Part shown: positions 46,228 to 57,599 of the stretch, one piece after another | How the letters are laid out: each line of letters starts with the position of its first letter | Position numbering within the stretch: the stretch's first letter is position 1 | Assembly (NCBI GenBank): GCA_034509735.1 | Contig: JACGWO010000006.1 | Location: 1,937,001 to 2,001,000 of the forward strand | DNA from: Sesamum alatum | Lineage: Eukaryota; Streptophyta; Magnoliopsida; Lamiales; Pedaliaceae | Direction: 5' to 3' | DNA: 64,000 nucleotides | Position numbers and translations under genes: made by a program | The notes under the pieces: model-generated | The model's input: only the letters and a program-made list of their open reading frames with translations | Databases searched by the model: none | What the model was told of the DNA's origin: nothing

Positions 46228-47592
46228 TTAGTCAGTGTCGGATGAATATGAAGTTGAGCTTTGCCGAACACTCCTTGATGGAACTTTAGATTTGGATGGC
46301 CTCAACGACGATTCACCATCATAAACAATAACTTGGGATTTAGCTAACCTTTCCTCTAGCTCCTCTGTGCTGAAGTCATCTGTCCCACCAAGCTCATCAA
46401 ATCCAACCTAATGTTCATGCAGCAGAAATCTTGATATTCAGACAGCTATGTAAGTTAAAGTGTACCTCAATATGATCGACATTAGCACGTAACTTACCAC
46501 ATAATCCTCTACTTTAGCGTTTTTCACAAGGGCAAGAGTCGGAAGAACAACGATCCTGAGTTTCTCGGACAAATACAGACTTTTCTCAGCATTGATTTTC
46601 ACAAAACGCGTCTCTATATGTTGCCTTGCCAATATACTCAAATGCTTGTCCATAACCTGCAACAAGCTACATCAGAAAATTAGTCTGATCATACTCCGGT
46701 CTCCTGGTTACTCTACATTCTTCAGACACTTCCACATTTTCCATCATCAAACACTTTACTTCAAATTGACAAGTGAGAACCCAATGTTATTACAAATTCT
46801 TGTCATGGTGTCAACAAATATTGGTTGGCAAAAGGAAATAACCATCGCAGAACAGCCCGGCATCACAAATTCTATGTACTGTTGGCTGCATTATACAAGT
46901 CTGTCTCGTTACAAACCACCTGATTAGAAACTCATCAAGTGCCATGGTATACAAATTTACAGCCTTAAACTCATAATTTTAAACTGTGTTTCAACATTGA
47001 TGCTCATTGCAATATATTATGACTGTGTTTAACATAGAGCATGAGCAAAAGGTTATTCCAATGAGAAGAGAAGCAGCTGCAGTTTGAAATGTTCAAGAAC
47101 ATGAATCAATAATTAGACCACAAGAATTCCATGAACTACGGAATCGTACAGACACAGGTATAGGTAGAAATATTGAAGCAAATATACCTTGCAAGGCCAA
47201 TTCTCACGGTAAAAATGGCACACGACACGCTCGCTTGCCTTAACAACAGAGAAGAATTCCTTTTCGTAGGGAATCTCGGAATACTCGCCATAGCCGAGGG
47301 CGATCCAACGGCTCCTCTCTTCTCCGCCATTTTCTTCATCTGCTGCAATCTCCGCTCCCTCAAAACCTCCAAATCGTCCAAATCCAGCCGATCCAACGCC
47401 GCGAGCTCGTCGTCTATCTTCTCCTCCACCGCCTTCGCCACCGTCAGCACTTGCTTCTCTACTATCTGCAATAAAATTCCCCCCACAATGAAATTGAAAA
47501 AATAAATAAAAAGTCATATCAGACAATTCATTTGCGTAAATGTTAACGCAGATTTTCTGCGTCAGTACCTCTTGAACTTTTTGATTATCCAT
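46228..47592 (-). pseudogene. TXNDC9: TXNDC9/phosducin-like thioredoxin-fold protein with a 2-base frameshift in exon 2
   Basis: Exons 47569-47592, 47188-47465, 46498-46656 and 46228-46407. The peptide is MDNQKVQE, then QVLTVAKAVEEKIDDELAAL, RERRLQQMKKMAEKR, and in a second frame RWIALGYGEYSEIPYEKEF, VVCHFYRENWPCK, then DKHLSILARQHIETRFVKIN and FDELGGTDDFSTEELEERLA. The order matches thioredoxin domain-containing protein 9, about 210 residues. That family has a thioredoxin fold without a full CxxC (here WPCK) and modulates the CCT/TRiC chaperonin on tubulin and actin in the cytosol. All splice sites are good, but exon 2 is 278 nt where 276 would keep frame: the break is at an AGAGAGGAG stretch near 47318-47322. 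Either the copy is broken or the sequence has a 2-base error. All other parts look under selection, so a functional gene is likely if the insertion is not real. Confidence 0.8.
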
Positions 47593-48639
47593 TGATGAAT
47601 TCAGATAAAAGTTATTCAATCTTCGCAGAACGAACTGAATTTGAGGGAAAAAAGAAAAAAATCAGAATTCAAATGAGAGGGAAGAGATTTTTTTATTTTT
47701 TTCCTTTTAGTTTTTTTCCGAATTCTCGTTGCAATGAATACAGCAGCACTGAGCAACGGGCTTCAAATTGGGAATGGAGCCCGACCCTTTCGGGCCTAGT
47801 AAGTTATTAATGGGCTTATGATTTTGAGATCATTGTGCTTAAATCTAAGAATAAATTTTTGGATTGGGCTTAATTAACTTGTGCAAAAGCCCATAAATAT
47901 TGGATACCAAGCCCGGGATATTTAGGGTAGGTAAGAGTAAAGTACTACTCTGCCCCTCATCTACTCCTATTACATGGCTACAATTCATTTATAAGGGATA
48001 TTTCAGTAATTTGCCAATTTAGTAAGTTTGACTTCGGCCTTTCCATTGTGGGACCTCCCGCTTGCCTTATTTGGAGCTATTTATTTCCTCTATTAGTCTA
48101 AAAGAATAAATTGCTTCATTTTAAAAAATACATGGAGGTATTTAGTTATTTTTTGTTATAAAATAGTGTTTTGAACATATCCTATATTACAAATGATTGC
48201 TTGCAGTTTTCCCTTAATCACATCAACGATCGTGAGTCGTAGGGTAGATACTCATACTTCTTCTTTTTATCCGTTACAAATAATGAAAAAGTAGAGGTGA
48301 CTGACACGTGATCGTCCACATATTCACCATTAGAGAAAATTGTGCATGCGCCATGTGTGAGGCTATAAAATTTTTAGTTAATAGAAACAATAATGTTCTA
48401 AAGCAATTAGATTCTATTAATTGAAGTCATAATCACACACAAAACCTGCATATAGAGTCATAATTCGTTAGAACAGTGCTAGAGTATTGTTGCCCCTACC
48501 TCATAATTATTTCCTGATGTTGACATTATTTTAGTTTTTACTTTATGACTACTATTTTTATATTTTAATTTGATGTTACTATTTTTTTGAAGCTTTTGAT
48601 TGATTTATAATTTACTTCAACAAAAATTATAAATGGGAG

Positions 48640-49330
48640 ATGATTAGAGGAAATTATATGTTATATATCGTTGTTTATGTCCATATTTTCTCTTGATATG
48701 ATGCTTATTTTTGGTGGCATTTGTGACATTTTAGGAGCATTCATGGACAAAAGCCAAATGCAAGCAAATGGCTTAAATATAGAGAAAAAACAAGAATTCT
48801 GCATAAACGTGTACAAGCTAGCCTGTGATCCACGGGCTATCAGAGATCCACTGGACAGAAGCGCGAAGAACCTAACCTGTGACTCACGGGTTATCAGACA
48901 AGTGTTCGGCGAAAATCACAAACGTGTTGATCTGAATTCTGATTTTTGGCAATATGAGAAGATTTTTTATTCCGTTTGTAGTTAGCCCTAGAAGTTTTAA
49001 CGAAAGAATTAAGGAAAGAAAAAGAGTTTAAGGTAGGTAGAGTTCTTTTCCTTTCCTACCATAGTTAGGACTTATTATAAAAGGAAAATAAGATAGAAAG
49101 AAGGGATCGTCGAATTTTCAACAGAAAAACCCAGAGATTCACGTTTGGGAGTGAAGGAGAAAGACGACAAGCAAGTGGAGAAGTTGATCCGGCACTGAGG
49201 TGACAACCACTTTATCCCGATTTTCTACTCCATGAATTTTTCCACACCTTTCTTCTTAATTTTAATTCTAGTTAGTATGAACTAATTTATTTTGTGCTAG
49301 GTAATATAATGTAAATATAGGTTAAGGCTA
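48640..49330 (+). mobile_element. Possible LTR or retroelement leader relic
   Basis: A block of more even base composition contains the words 'cctgtgatccacgggctatc' and 'cctgtgactcacgggttatc' as an inner repeat. A TATA-like 'ttattataaaaggaaaat' near 49075 and 'aaaacccagagattcacgtt' follow. This resembles the promoter-leader part of an LTR. An open frame of 104 codons (48671) covers part of it without a recognisable domain. No LTR ends found. Confidence 0.25.
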
Positions 49331-49492
49331 AATTTGGCTCTTACCCGACTTTATTTAACAATTTAAACATCCTTTAGTTGGTTAGATGATTGACACGTAC
49401 TCCATTTTTTCTAATATAGATAACAGGCAACAAACACTCATACATTCATGTATAAAGCACCTAGTCAGTGTAGCATGAATTTAACTATAAAT

Positions 49493-49760
49493 GATAGGGT
49501 AAATTACAGTGACACCTCCTGATGTTAGACTCAATTACACAAACACTCCCTGTCTTTTGCGAAATTACAGCTATACCCCCTGATGGGTGTTAGTGTAATG
49601 TATTTCAGGGAGTATTAGTGTAACTTTTACCTTTGAATAGGTAGTGTAGTTGTAATACAATTACACCCCTCAAGGGGTGTAGTTGTAATTTCGCAAAAGA
49701 CAAGAGGTGTTTGTATAATTGGGTTAATCTCAAGGGGTGTTAATGTAATTTATCCTAAAT
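49493..49760. repeat. Fold-back element (gggtaaattacagtgaca type), ~268 bp
   Basis: Left arm 'agggtaaattacagtgacac ... gcgaaattacagctatacc' pairs with 'ggtgtagttgtaatttcgca ... ggtgttaatgtaatttatcc'. A degraded relative is at 56043-56275 ('acaatgacattcgtgagatt ... gtcaatataatttaccc'). Confidence 0.75.
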
Positions 49761-49997
49761 GATATTGATAATCAATTAGTTAAAAATTTTACCTAAAAAA
49801 GTGTAACTAAATTTGATCCCCTTTAGTTATGACAAGAACATTGTGAAGGGAAATATTGGGGCAAAAATGTGCAGACAAAAGATCCTCCAAGATTTTGGGG
49901 GCCCTTTCAGCTTTATCACTATTGACGACAGACCAACGTGCGTGGCCTGAATATTTTCCTTTGCTGATTTTTTTAGTGGGGTTATGGGTTTTTATTG

Positions 49998-50297
49998 TTT
50001 ATTTATCCTATTATATAAAAAAATTCTATTTTTACTCATAAATGACGATTAATAACATCATCGCACTACTCTTTTGTAATGTCAAAAATAACCCTCAATT
50101 AATATGATAATAATTTTATTCAACTTTCAAATTTTATATTAATTAAAAACTAATTGATAAATTAGTTTTTTCTTTCTTTCCTTCTTTTTTTTTAATGTGA
50201 TGTTATATAATTTACTCTTATTTTATAATATATTTTAAAGTATAAAAAAGTATTTATTATATATCCGCAGGAACGTCGTGTCACTACTGTTAGTTTT
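49998..50297 (+). mobile_element. Helitron-like short repeat, copy 3
   Basis: Starts tcctattatataaaaaaatt, holds 'tcataaatgacgattaataa' and 'aatgtcaaaaataaccctca', and ends 'gaacgtcgtgtcactactgt' then tagt. Matches the pair at 7818-8345 from end to end at lower similarity. The T-C start and CTRRT-like end suit a Helitron, but no autonomous copy is present. Confidence 0.45.
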
Positions 50298-50440
50298 TTT
50301 TTTTAAAAAAAAAGGATCAAAGTTGGTTTTTGATGCTCCATTAAAACTCAAACTCTAGATCTATACATTAGAGTCAATCATATGTTGCATGCCGTATCGC
50401 ATTTAATTTCTTCATACCGGAAAAAACCATTTAATTTTAA

Positions 50441-50878
50441 GGGTAAATTACAACCACTTTTTCAGATATTTGGCATAATTACAAATATCCCTCGTTGTTT
50501 GAAAAATTACAAATACCCCCCCTCCCCCTCTGAGGTTTATATTTTTTAACCGAAAGCCCGAAATTGATTATTTTGGCCTTGAATTTTTTAATATAATTGT
50601 AGAAAAATCAATCAAGACAAATTGCATTATTGCTCTTCTATGTAGAAAATTTAAGAAACATCTCCCTGTTTATTGTAGTCTAAATTTTTTTTAAGAATTT
50701 AATAAAAAATAATTCAATGCATATGGGCATTTTGGTCGGTCCACTCATAAAAACGAATAGAAATGGGTTATTTGTTAGACGGTTACAAATCTCAGGGGGA
50801 TATTTATAATTTTTCAAACAATAAAAAAATATTTGTAATTATGTCAAACCTCAGGAAAGGTAGCTGTAATTTACCCTA
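50441..50878 (+). repeat. Fold-back element, family 1 (full copy)
   Basis: Begins gggtaaattacaaccacttt and ends ggtagctgtaatttacccta. Interior: 'cgaaagcccgaaattgatta', 'gacaaattgcattattgctc', 'tgggcattttggtcggtcca' and 'tgggttatttgttagacggt'. Best reference copy of the family together with 24738-25130. Confidence 0.8.
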
Positions 50879-51093
50879 ATTTTAATTAATCATTTTAGCA
50901 TTTTTGGGATGTCAATCTTTCTTTTCTAAGTTGATTTTCCCCTCCATCAATACCCCCAAAATTAAATCGGATCAAAGGCTCTTCGGCAGTCCTATCTTGC
51001 CTTAAGGTGCCGATGGTGATCATTTAGAAGCTTAGTATGAAAATAACGGGTTAGCCTTGTTGTTATAACTAGATGGTAATCATTGCGCCACTT

Positions 51094-51358
51094 TTTTTTT
51101 TTTTTTTAATTAAAAACAATGAATTTTATTAATCGAAAGTAAAATGATTACATTCAGTCTTGTCGGTTATCAATATCGAACTGAAACAATTACAAATAAT
51201 CAAATCAATAATAGCACATAAACTAACACCTAGCTATTACAACAATAAATCCTACCTATTATACAGTAGAAATAACATCAACCCACGCAGGAGTTCGAAC
51301 CCATGACCTCTATGATCATGGGGCCTCAACTTCGCTAACTAAGTTAGGCCTCCTCGGC
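51094..51358 (-). mobile_element. tRNA-derived SINE with 15-bp target-site duplication
   Basis: Read on the minus strand: 'gaggaggcctaacttagtta' and 'gcgaagttgaggccc' (box A region), 'ggtcatgggttcgaactcct' (box B), a ~170-bp body and an A-run of about 17 (T-run at 51094-51107 on the plus strand). Identical atcattgcgccactt flanks it at 51079-51093 and 51359-51373. This is the most complete SINE in the window. Confidence 0.85.
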
Positions 51359-51978
51359 ATCATTGCGCCACTTGATCGTTCCAGGATGTGGATTTTGTTA
51401 ATTGAGATTGATGGTTTATGAAACTTTTGGAGTATATACTGTTTGACATATTATGAATATTTACAGAATAAATAAATAATATAAGATTTATGTGATTCAA
51501 AAAATTTTCCAACCGTTGTTCAAGATTGTTTTACTAATATAATTTTTGTGTGTACTATAATAGAAGGTTGCGTATCAATTATTTAAATTAGAATGCACCT
51601 AAAATATTGTAAAATTAAAATTTTATTTAGCATTATGATGCCATAAAACAAGATACTTACATTATTTTTATAATAAAATATCTTAAAATTTTACACATGT
51701 GGCATTCACGAAGCCATACGAAAATATCAACTCGATATCCACTAAAAGTAATTTTTTTAAACTTAACACATCGTCAACAATTGAACGAAACTTATAAAAC
51801 ATATATTATATTATTTCTAAGTTCGAATAATATCAAAAATTGGTCATTATTTATTAATGATCTATTTCATTTTATATAAATAGGATAACATACAAATTAG
51901 AATGATCCAAATTCTCAAATTCAACGTTCTGATGCTCAAGAGTTAAGTCCGGACGACCGCATAATACATGTACTTTCA

Positions 51979-52100
51979 AATAATAATAATAATAATAATA
52001 TATCAAGTTCTTCAAGTCAAAACTTTCGATGTGTTAAAAAAATAATAACAATAATAAGTAATAAGTAGTAATAATAATAATAATAAAATAATAAAATAAT
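51979..52100 (+). repeat. TAA/ATA microsatellite
   Basis: Two runs of (aat)n, near 51979-52000 and 52046-52100, interrupted by unique sequence. Confidence 0.85.
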
Positions 52101-52456
52101 ATTGAAGGAGGGATCCTTCATCCCTAAGTACATTAATTAATACTTGTCCCGTTCTTGTCTCACTTTTTCTAATCTAATTATAATTAATTATAATTCTCTC
52201 TAATCATATTACATGATAAAGAATCCTTTGAACAATAATTTATTGGGCCCCACTTCATTTTTGTGATAGATAAATAACGAGAATGGTGTGGTTTGCAATT
52301 CAATCAAGTCCGATATACGAGTTATTATTTCTTCTATTTTGTATGAGTTTCATAATTTTGTTCTAAAAATATGAAGCATTGGGACTTACAAACTGTGTAA
52401 ACTTTTTATTTGTAACTGATGTGAGAGGTTTTTTCAAATTAGAGAACATGTCTAAT

Positions 52457-52702
52457 AGATTTGATGTAATTTACCTCCTTGTGATATTGCGAATGAGCAA
52501 ATTATCCTTATGAAAAATAAATAGCAATTTACCTCCATGTGTTATTTAAAATGGGGCGGTCCAGGGAGGTAAATTGCACCATTTTAAAAAACGCAGGGAG
52601 GTAAATTGATTCATTTAAAAAAGCACCGGGAAATAAATTGGTATTTTATTTTATATAAGATGGTAATTTACTCATTTATAATATCACATAAAATTATTTA
52701 CA
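52457..52702. repeat. Fold-back element (gtaatttacctccttg type), ~246 bp
   Basis: Arms 'tgtaatttacctccttgtga ... agcaatttacctccatgtgt' and 'gggaggtaaattgattcatt ... gatggtaatttactcattta'. Same design as 6897-7134. Confidence 0.7.
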
Positions 52703-53328
52703 TTTTTTTCCATGTATAATATCTATCATATGATGATTTTTCAAAAAGAAAAAGACATCGACTGCGAGAGGGACCAAACGAACTGATTGGAAGATTTTTC
52801 TTGTTTAGAGGATGTGATTTCCGCCCTACGTTCCAAATTAAAGTAGAGATATATATATATATATATATATATTTTTAATTTTTGAATTTCAAATAAATAA
52901 TTAATGTAAATGATGTTAGGTTAAAATATTTATTATTATTAATAGTTACGGCAAATAAATTAAATTTTTGCATCGATTTTATTTAATAATAATTAATAAT
53001 GGTCATTTGTCATAGCTTTTACTCCATAGCAATGAACCAATAGACAATTAGTAAATTTTCTTTTAGTGTAATGAAGCCTTGTTGGTGGGTAAGGTTGAGG
53101 CCTCGATGATCGATAAGGTTGACTCATTAATTAAAGTTTTACAAATATGAGTGTATGTCTATTTCTATAATAGTATATTATTTTCCCCATCATTTAAATT
53201 AATTTATTGATTTGAATTATTGATGAATTGGATCAATTTTGTATTTGAATGTATTGAATGATGTAATGATTATACTATTACGAAGTAGTTGCATCTCAAC
53301 TATATTGAGTTCTTATTAACTCAAATTA

Positions 53329-53885
53329 TATAAAGGGACAATTACACTCCCCTCCCCTGAAATTTAGTGTAATTGTATGTAGACCCCTGTAGTTTGGAAA
53401 ATTACATCTAATACCCCTAAAGTTTGCCTATGTCTAACAAATAAGTCCATTCGTTAGTTAAGATTCACCAAATTTGCTGATATTAACAAAAAAACTGAAT
53501 AAAAATCAATATTTACTCTCCATTGACTTATTAATGACTAAATGCAGGCCAAACAAATCTTTTATGATTAAATTACCCTTATAACAGTGAAAATATACCT
53601 CCTTTCATTCATTAACATGTGGTGATATATAAGGGTAATTTGGTCATAAAAAGATTCGTTTGACCTACAATAAGTCAGTAATAAATCACTCAATGGCAAA
53701 TATCACCTTTAATTCAGTTTTTTTGTTTTGTTAATACCAACAAATTTGGTGAATTTTGACTAACGAATGGATTTATTTGTTAGACAGAAGCAAGTCTCAG
53801 GGGTATTAAATGTAATTTTCCAAACCACAGGGGGTCAACGTATAATTACACCAAACCTTAGGGGAGTGAAATGTAATTATCCCTT
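53329..53885. repeat. ~555-bp fold-back element (ggacaattacactcccct type), copy 1
   Basis: Long matching arms: 'ggacaattacactcccctcc ... ccaaatttgctgatattaac' against 'gttaataccaacaaatttgg ... ggagtgaaatgtaattatcc'. The arms span most of the element; the centre 'gcaggccaaacaaatctttt' and 'aaaagattcgtttgacctac' pair too. A second copy lies 600 bp away. Confidence 0.8.
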
Positions 53886-54474
53886 ATATATATATATAAA
53901 AAAATTCCAAACTAATTTAAATATTTACACTTAACAATTTACTATCAAATTTTCACAAACCATTTGGTAAAAATTTCAAATACTGGCTTAAAAACTTTCT
54001 AACGTAATATATTTGTAATGTTATAAACTTTTCTACGAAGAGAAAGGTTACGCGCCTTATTATGATCTTAATAAGTTCGATTGCTTAATTTGATCGCATA
54101 ATTGCGAAAAGCAATATCTTATAAGTCTAACATTTTATTTTATTTAAATAATACGAGGACAAAACTCGTTTCAAAATATCATCTGAATAATATCTTTAAT
54201 AGTGTCGATACTTTTATTAAATACAAAGGATTATAAAACTACGTTTTTTTAGAACAAGCTCCCAAAACTTGAATCGAAAAATAATAATATATTCAACTCG
54301 ACTTGATCATTTACATTAATTCCTTACAGTATGGCCCTTTTGAAGAAACTTGTTAAGATATAAATATTAAATGATTTTTCTCTCTAACAATTTAAATTAT
54401 AAAATGAGGTGATCATTTAACATAGTATCAGATGTATATCAAATAAGGGGTCTTCGATTCAAATCTCATTACCA

Positions 54475-55032
54475 CTTGTTTATAAAGGGACAATTATACC
54501 GTCCTCCCCTAAAATTTGGTGTAATTACACGTAGATTCTTTATGATTTGAAAAATTACATCTACTACCTCTGAACTTTGTTTCCATCTAACAAATAGATT
54601 CCCCGTTGGTCAAAATTCACCGACCTTACTAATATTAGCAACAAAAAAAAATTGAATAAAAATTCATATTTACCTCCGATTGACTTATTGCAGGTCAAAA
54701 ATATGTTTTTTTCTAATCAAACTAGCCGTGTAACATAATTTTCACACGCTATGCATGTGAGGAGATATATATTCACCTTATAAAGTTTGTTTGGTCACAA
54801 AAAGATCTGTTTGATCTGCAATAAGTCAGTAATAAGTCAATCGGGTATATATATGGATTTTTATAAAATTTCGTTTGCTAATATCATCAAAATTTGTGAA
54901 TTTTGACCAACAGATGGATCTGCTTGTTGGACAAAAATAAACGTTTAAGAAATTAAATATAATTTTTCACATTATAAGGAATTTATGTGTAGTTACATCA
55001 AATCCCAGAGGAAGAAAATGTAATTATCTCAT
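54475..55032. repeat. ~555-bp fold-back element, copy 2
   Basis: 'aagggacaattataccgtcc ... ctaatattagcaacaaaaaa' pairs with 'gctaatatcatcaaaatttg ... gaggaagaaaatgtaattat'. Same family as 53329-53885 but more diverged, so the two are not a recent duplication. Confidence 0.7.
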
Positions 55033-55602
55033 TTAAAAAAAAAATATTTCATGTAAGTAGAACGTATTAAAAAACAAATTAAACGATTCTCGTCTCTAAC
55101 AACTTAAACTTTGAAATTAAGTAATCGTTTAACAGAAAGACTAAATAAGTAAAAGATGTGAAGACCAATCGACTTATCTTTGTTTATACGATAAAACCAA
55201 GTGGATTTTGAGCGATAACTTGTCGTTTTTTCATGGCACATGAAAAGGATGTCTGATTTTTTCTTTTTTTAATTTTTTTTTGCTAAAGATGTCTGAGTTT
55301 TTTTTTCGTGTTGGGTGGGGTTGGTGGTTAGCTGGAGCGCAATTTGATCTTAATATTAATTAACGATTTTTAATAAAGGTTAACAGAACGCGTTTTTAGG
55401 CCCCTAAAACGCGGGACCTTTGGCCTTAACCCGCTTTAATTTATAATATTTGATTAAGACTGTTCTGAGTTAATTTCAGTTGCATCGTGGGTGTGAACAA
55501 ATCTTAGTTCCTATTTTTTAATAAATTTATGTATTATTACTGCAACTGAATGCACCGTGTTGTCCAACTATAAGTTTTATATTTTTTATACATGCGGTGA
55601 AT

Positions 55603-56011
55603 TAGATTACCTTTCTGAAGTGTGATATAATTATAAATATTTTTTTTCTTCAAAAATTACAAATACTTCCTAAGATTTATAATTTTTAATCAAATGTCTG
55701 AAATTGTTCATGTTGCTCTTGATTTTTTTTAAAAAATTTACAAATATCTAATAATTAAATTAATTGCTCACTTTGTAAAAAAGTAAGAACCTCTCTGCCT
55801 CATTTTAGTCCAAAAAAATTTAAAAAATTTTTAAATTAACAAAAAGTAATTCAGTTTATATATAAGAGATTGCCATTTAACACATAAAACTGAATGAAAT
55901 TGGGTTATTTGTTAGATAATTACAAACCTAAGGGAGTAATTTGTAATTTTTGAAAAAAAATAAAGGGATATCTGATAATTATGCTAACCCCAGGAAAGAA
56001 TTGTTATTCAC
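55603..56011 (+). repeat. Fold-back element, family 1, degraded
   Basis: Contains 'gattacctttctgaagtgtg', 'aattgttcatgttgctcttg', 'cctcattttagtccaaaaaa' and 'gaaattgggttatttgttag' in the family-1 order with many changes. Confidence 0.55.
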
Positions 56012-56952
56012 CCCTATATTTTTGATATGTATCGATTTTTTTTAAGGTAATGTAACAATGACATTCGTGAGATTTGGCCAAAATATATATAAATTCTCCT
56101 GTCTTGACAAATTACAGCTATCCATATGAGGTTATAGTTGTAGTACGACTACACATCTTATTCAAAAGCAAAATTACACACAACACCCCTGAAAAATATT
56201 GGCACTAACACGCCTCATGTCGTGTAGTTTAATTTTGCAAAGATGAGGGGGGTGTCAATATAATTTACCCTTTTTTTTAGTACTCACCAAATAGTAAGTG
56301 ATGACATATGTAAGGCAGATCCAGGAATCATAAATGCTTACGGGGAGTTTCAGACTGACCTTTTTTTTTTCTTAATTCAGAAATTTATCTTTTATTATAG
56401 GGTTAATTATACCTATTTAATTGAAAATGCCAAATTAATTTTTTTCTCAAAATAATTTTGAAATTATATTTACACTCCTTCGAAAAATTCTCCGCTTACA
56501 ACTATATGCATTACGTTAAATGTTGACACTACCAAAAGAAAATTACAAAAGTTTCTAATATTACTTCCCATTTAGCATTTCATATAAAATATTGCAAATT
56601 TATACGAAATTACAAGTATAAAAATATTGATAGGGCGTATCCGCTGTCAATGAATTTTTGATATTAGAGAAAAGGGGAAGTAATTAGTAGTAAAGTAAGA
56701 CGTGAATTAATTACCATAAACTCTATAAGTGAGATAAAATGCCCAATTAATGGACTCAGACCATAATCTTAAATTAATATCATGAAGATCTCAATTTTAA
56801 CATTGTGTTAAGACATCATTTGATTAAATGGTTCAAAAGTGAGATATTTATACGGAAATTCTCTATTTAATTGGGGTAGTTTGGTCATACACTTTAAAAA
56901 GCACAGCCAGTTGAGTTTTATGGTGCGGGTGCTTTATACATAGTATTACACT

Positions 56953-56979
56953 ATGATGATGATGATGATGATGATGATG
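56953..56979 (+). repeat. (GAT)n microsatellite
   Basis: Nine consecutive gat/atg triplets without a break. Confidence 0.9.
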
Positions 56980-57599
56980 GTTAGAATAATATTTTCAATG
57001 AGATGATGTTTTCAAAAAGAAATAATCATAAATATACTATAAATCATTTATGAAATTATATATCTTTTTTATTTATAATAAAGTTATAATGGAATCGTCC
57101 AAAGCGGCCTCTCCTTTTCAGATAAAGACTAGTCAAATATTAGCATTATATAGCTTTTTGACTGCTGATTTTTTTTTAATTATTTTATTATTATTATATG
57201 ACTTCAATTTTACCATTAAAGTAAAATTTCATGGTCATTTTTCTCTAATTCATAGTAAATTTTTCAACCAAAATTTCAATTCTATTGCGTAGTTATTCCT
57301 TTCAAACCACAATAAATTTTTAAAGGAAATTGAATTAAATAAAAAGGAAGTTGCATTTAATTAATTTCGAATTAATTACCTCAAAATAAAGTCATCAATA
57401 CAAAGTATAGTATAATGAATGCACAATTATCAATGATTCAATAATTCAGAGAAAATGAGAAATGGGCCCGAAAAATGTGAAAAGTGAATTAAGACATATG
57501 ATATTTGCGGTGGGATTTTCTATCACACTTGACATCACACATTAATGGCAATGGTGCACCAATATCTTATTAACAAGAGTCTCTTTTGAAACTATTAGT

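Noticed and set aside
53059..53076. CACTA-like right end (ttttcttttagtg)
   Set aside because: No matching left end with a 3-bp duplication found within a sensible distance; not called as an element.
54420..54480. tRNA-box-B-like words (ggtcttcgattcaaatctc)
   Set aside because: Could be a SINE relic or a primer-site remnant, but too short to decide and no ends seen.
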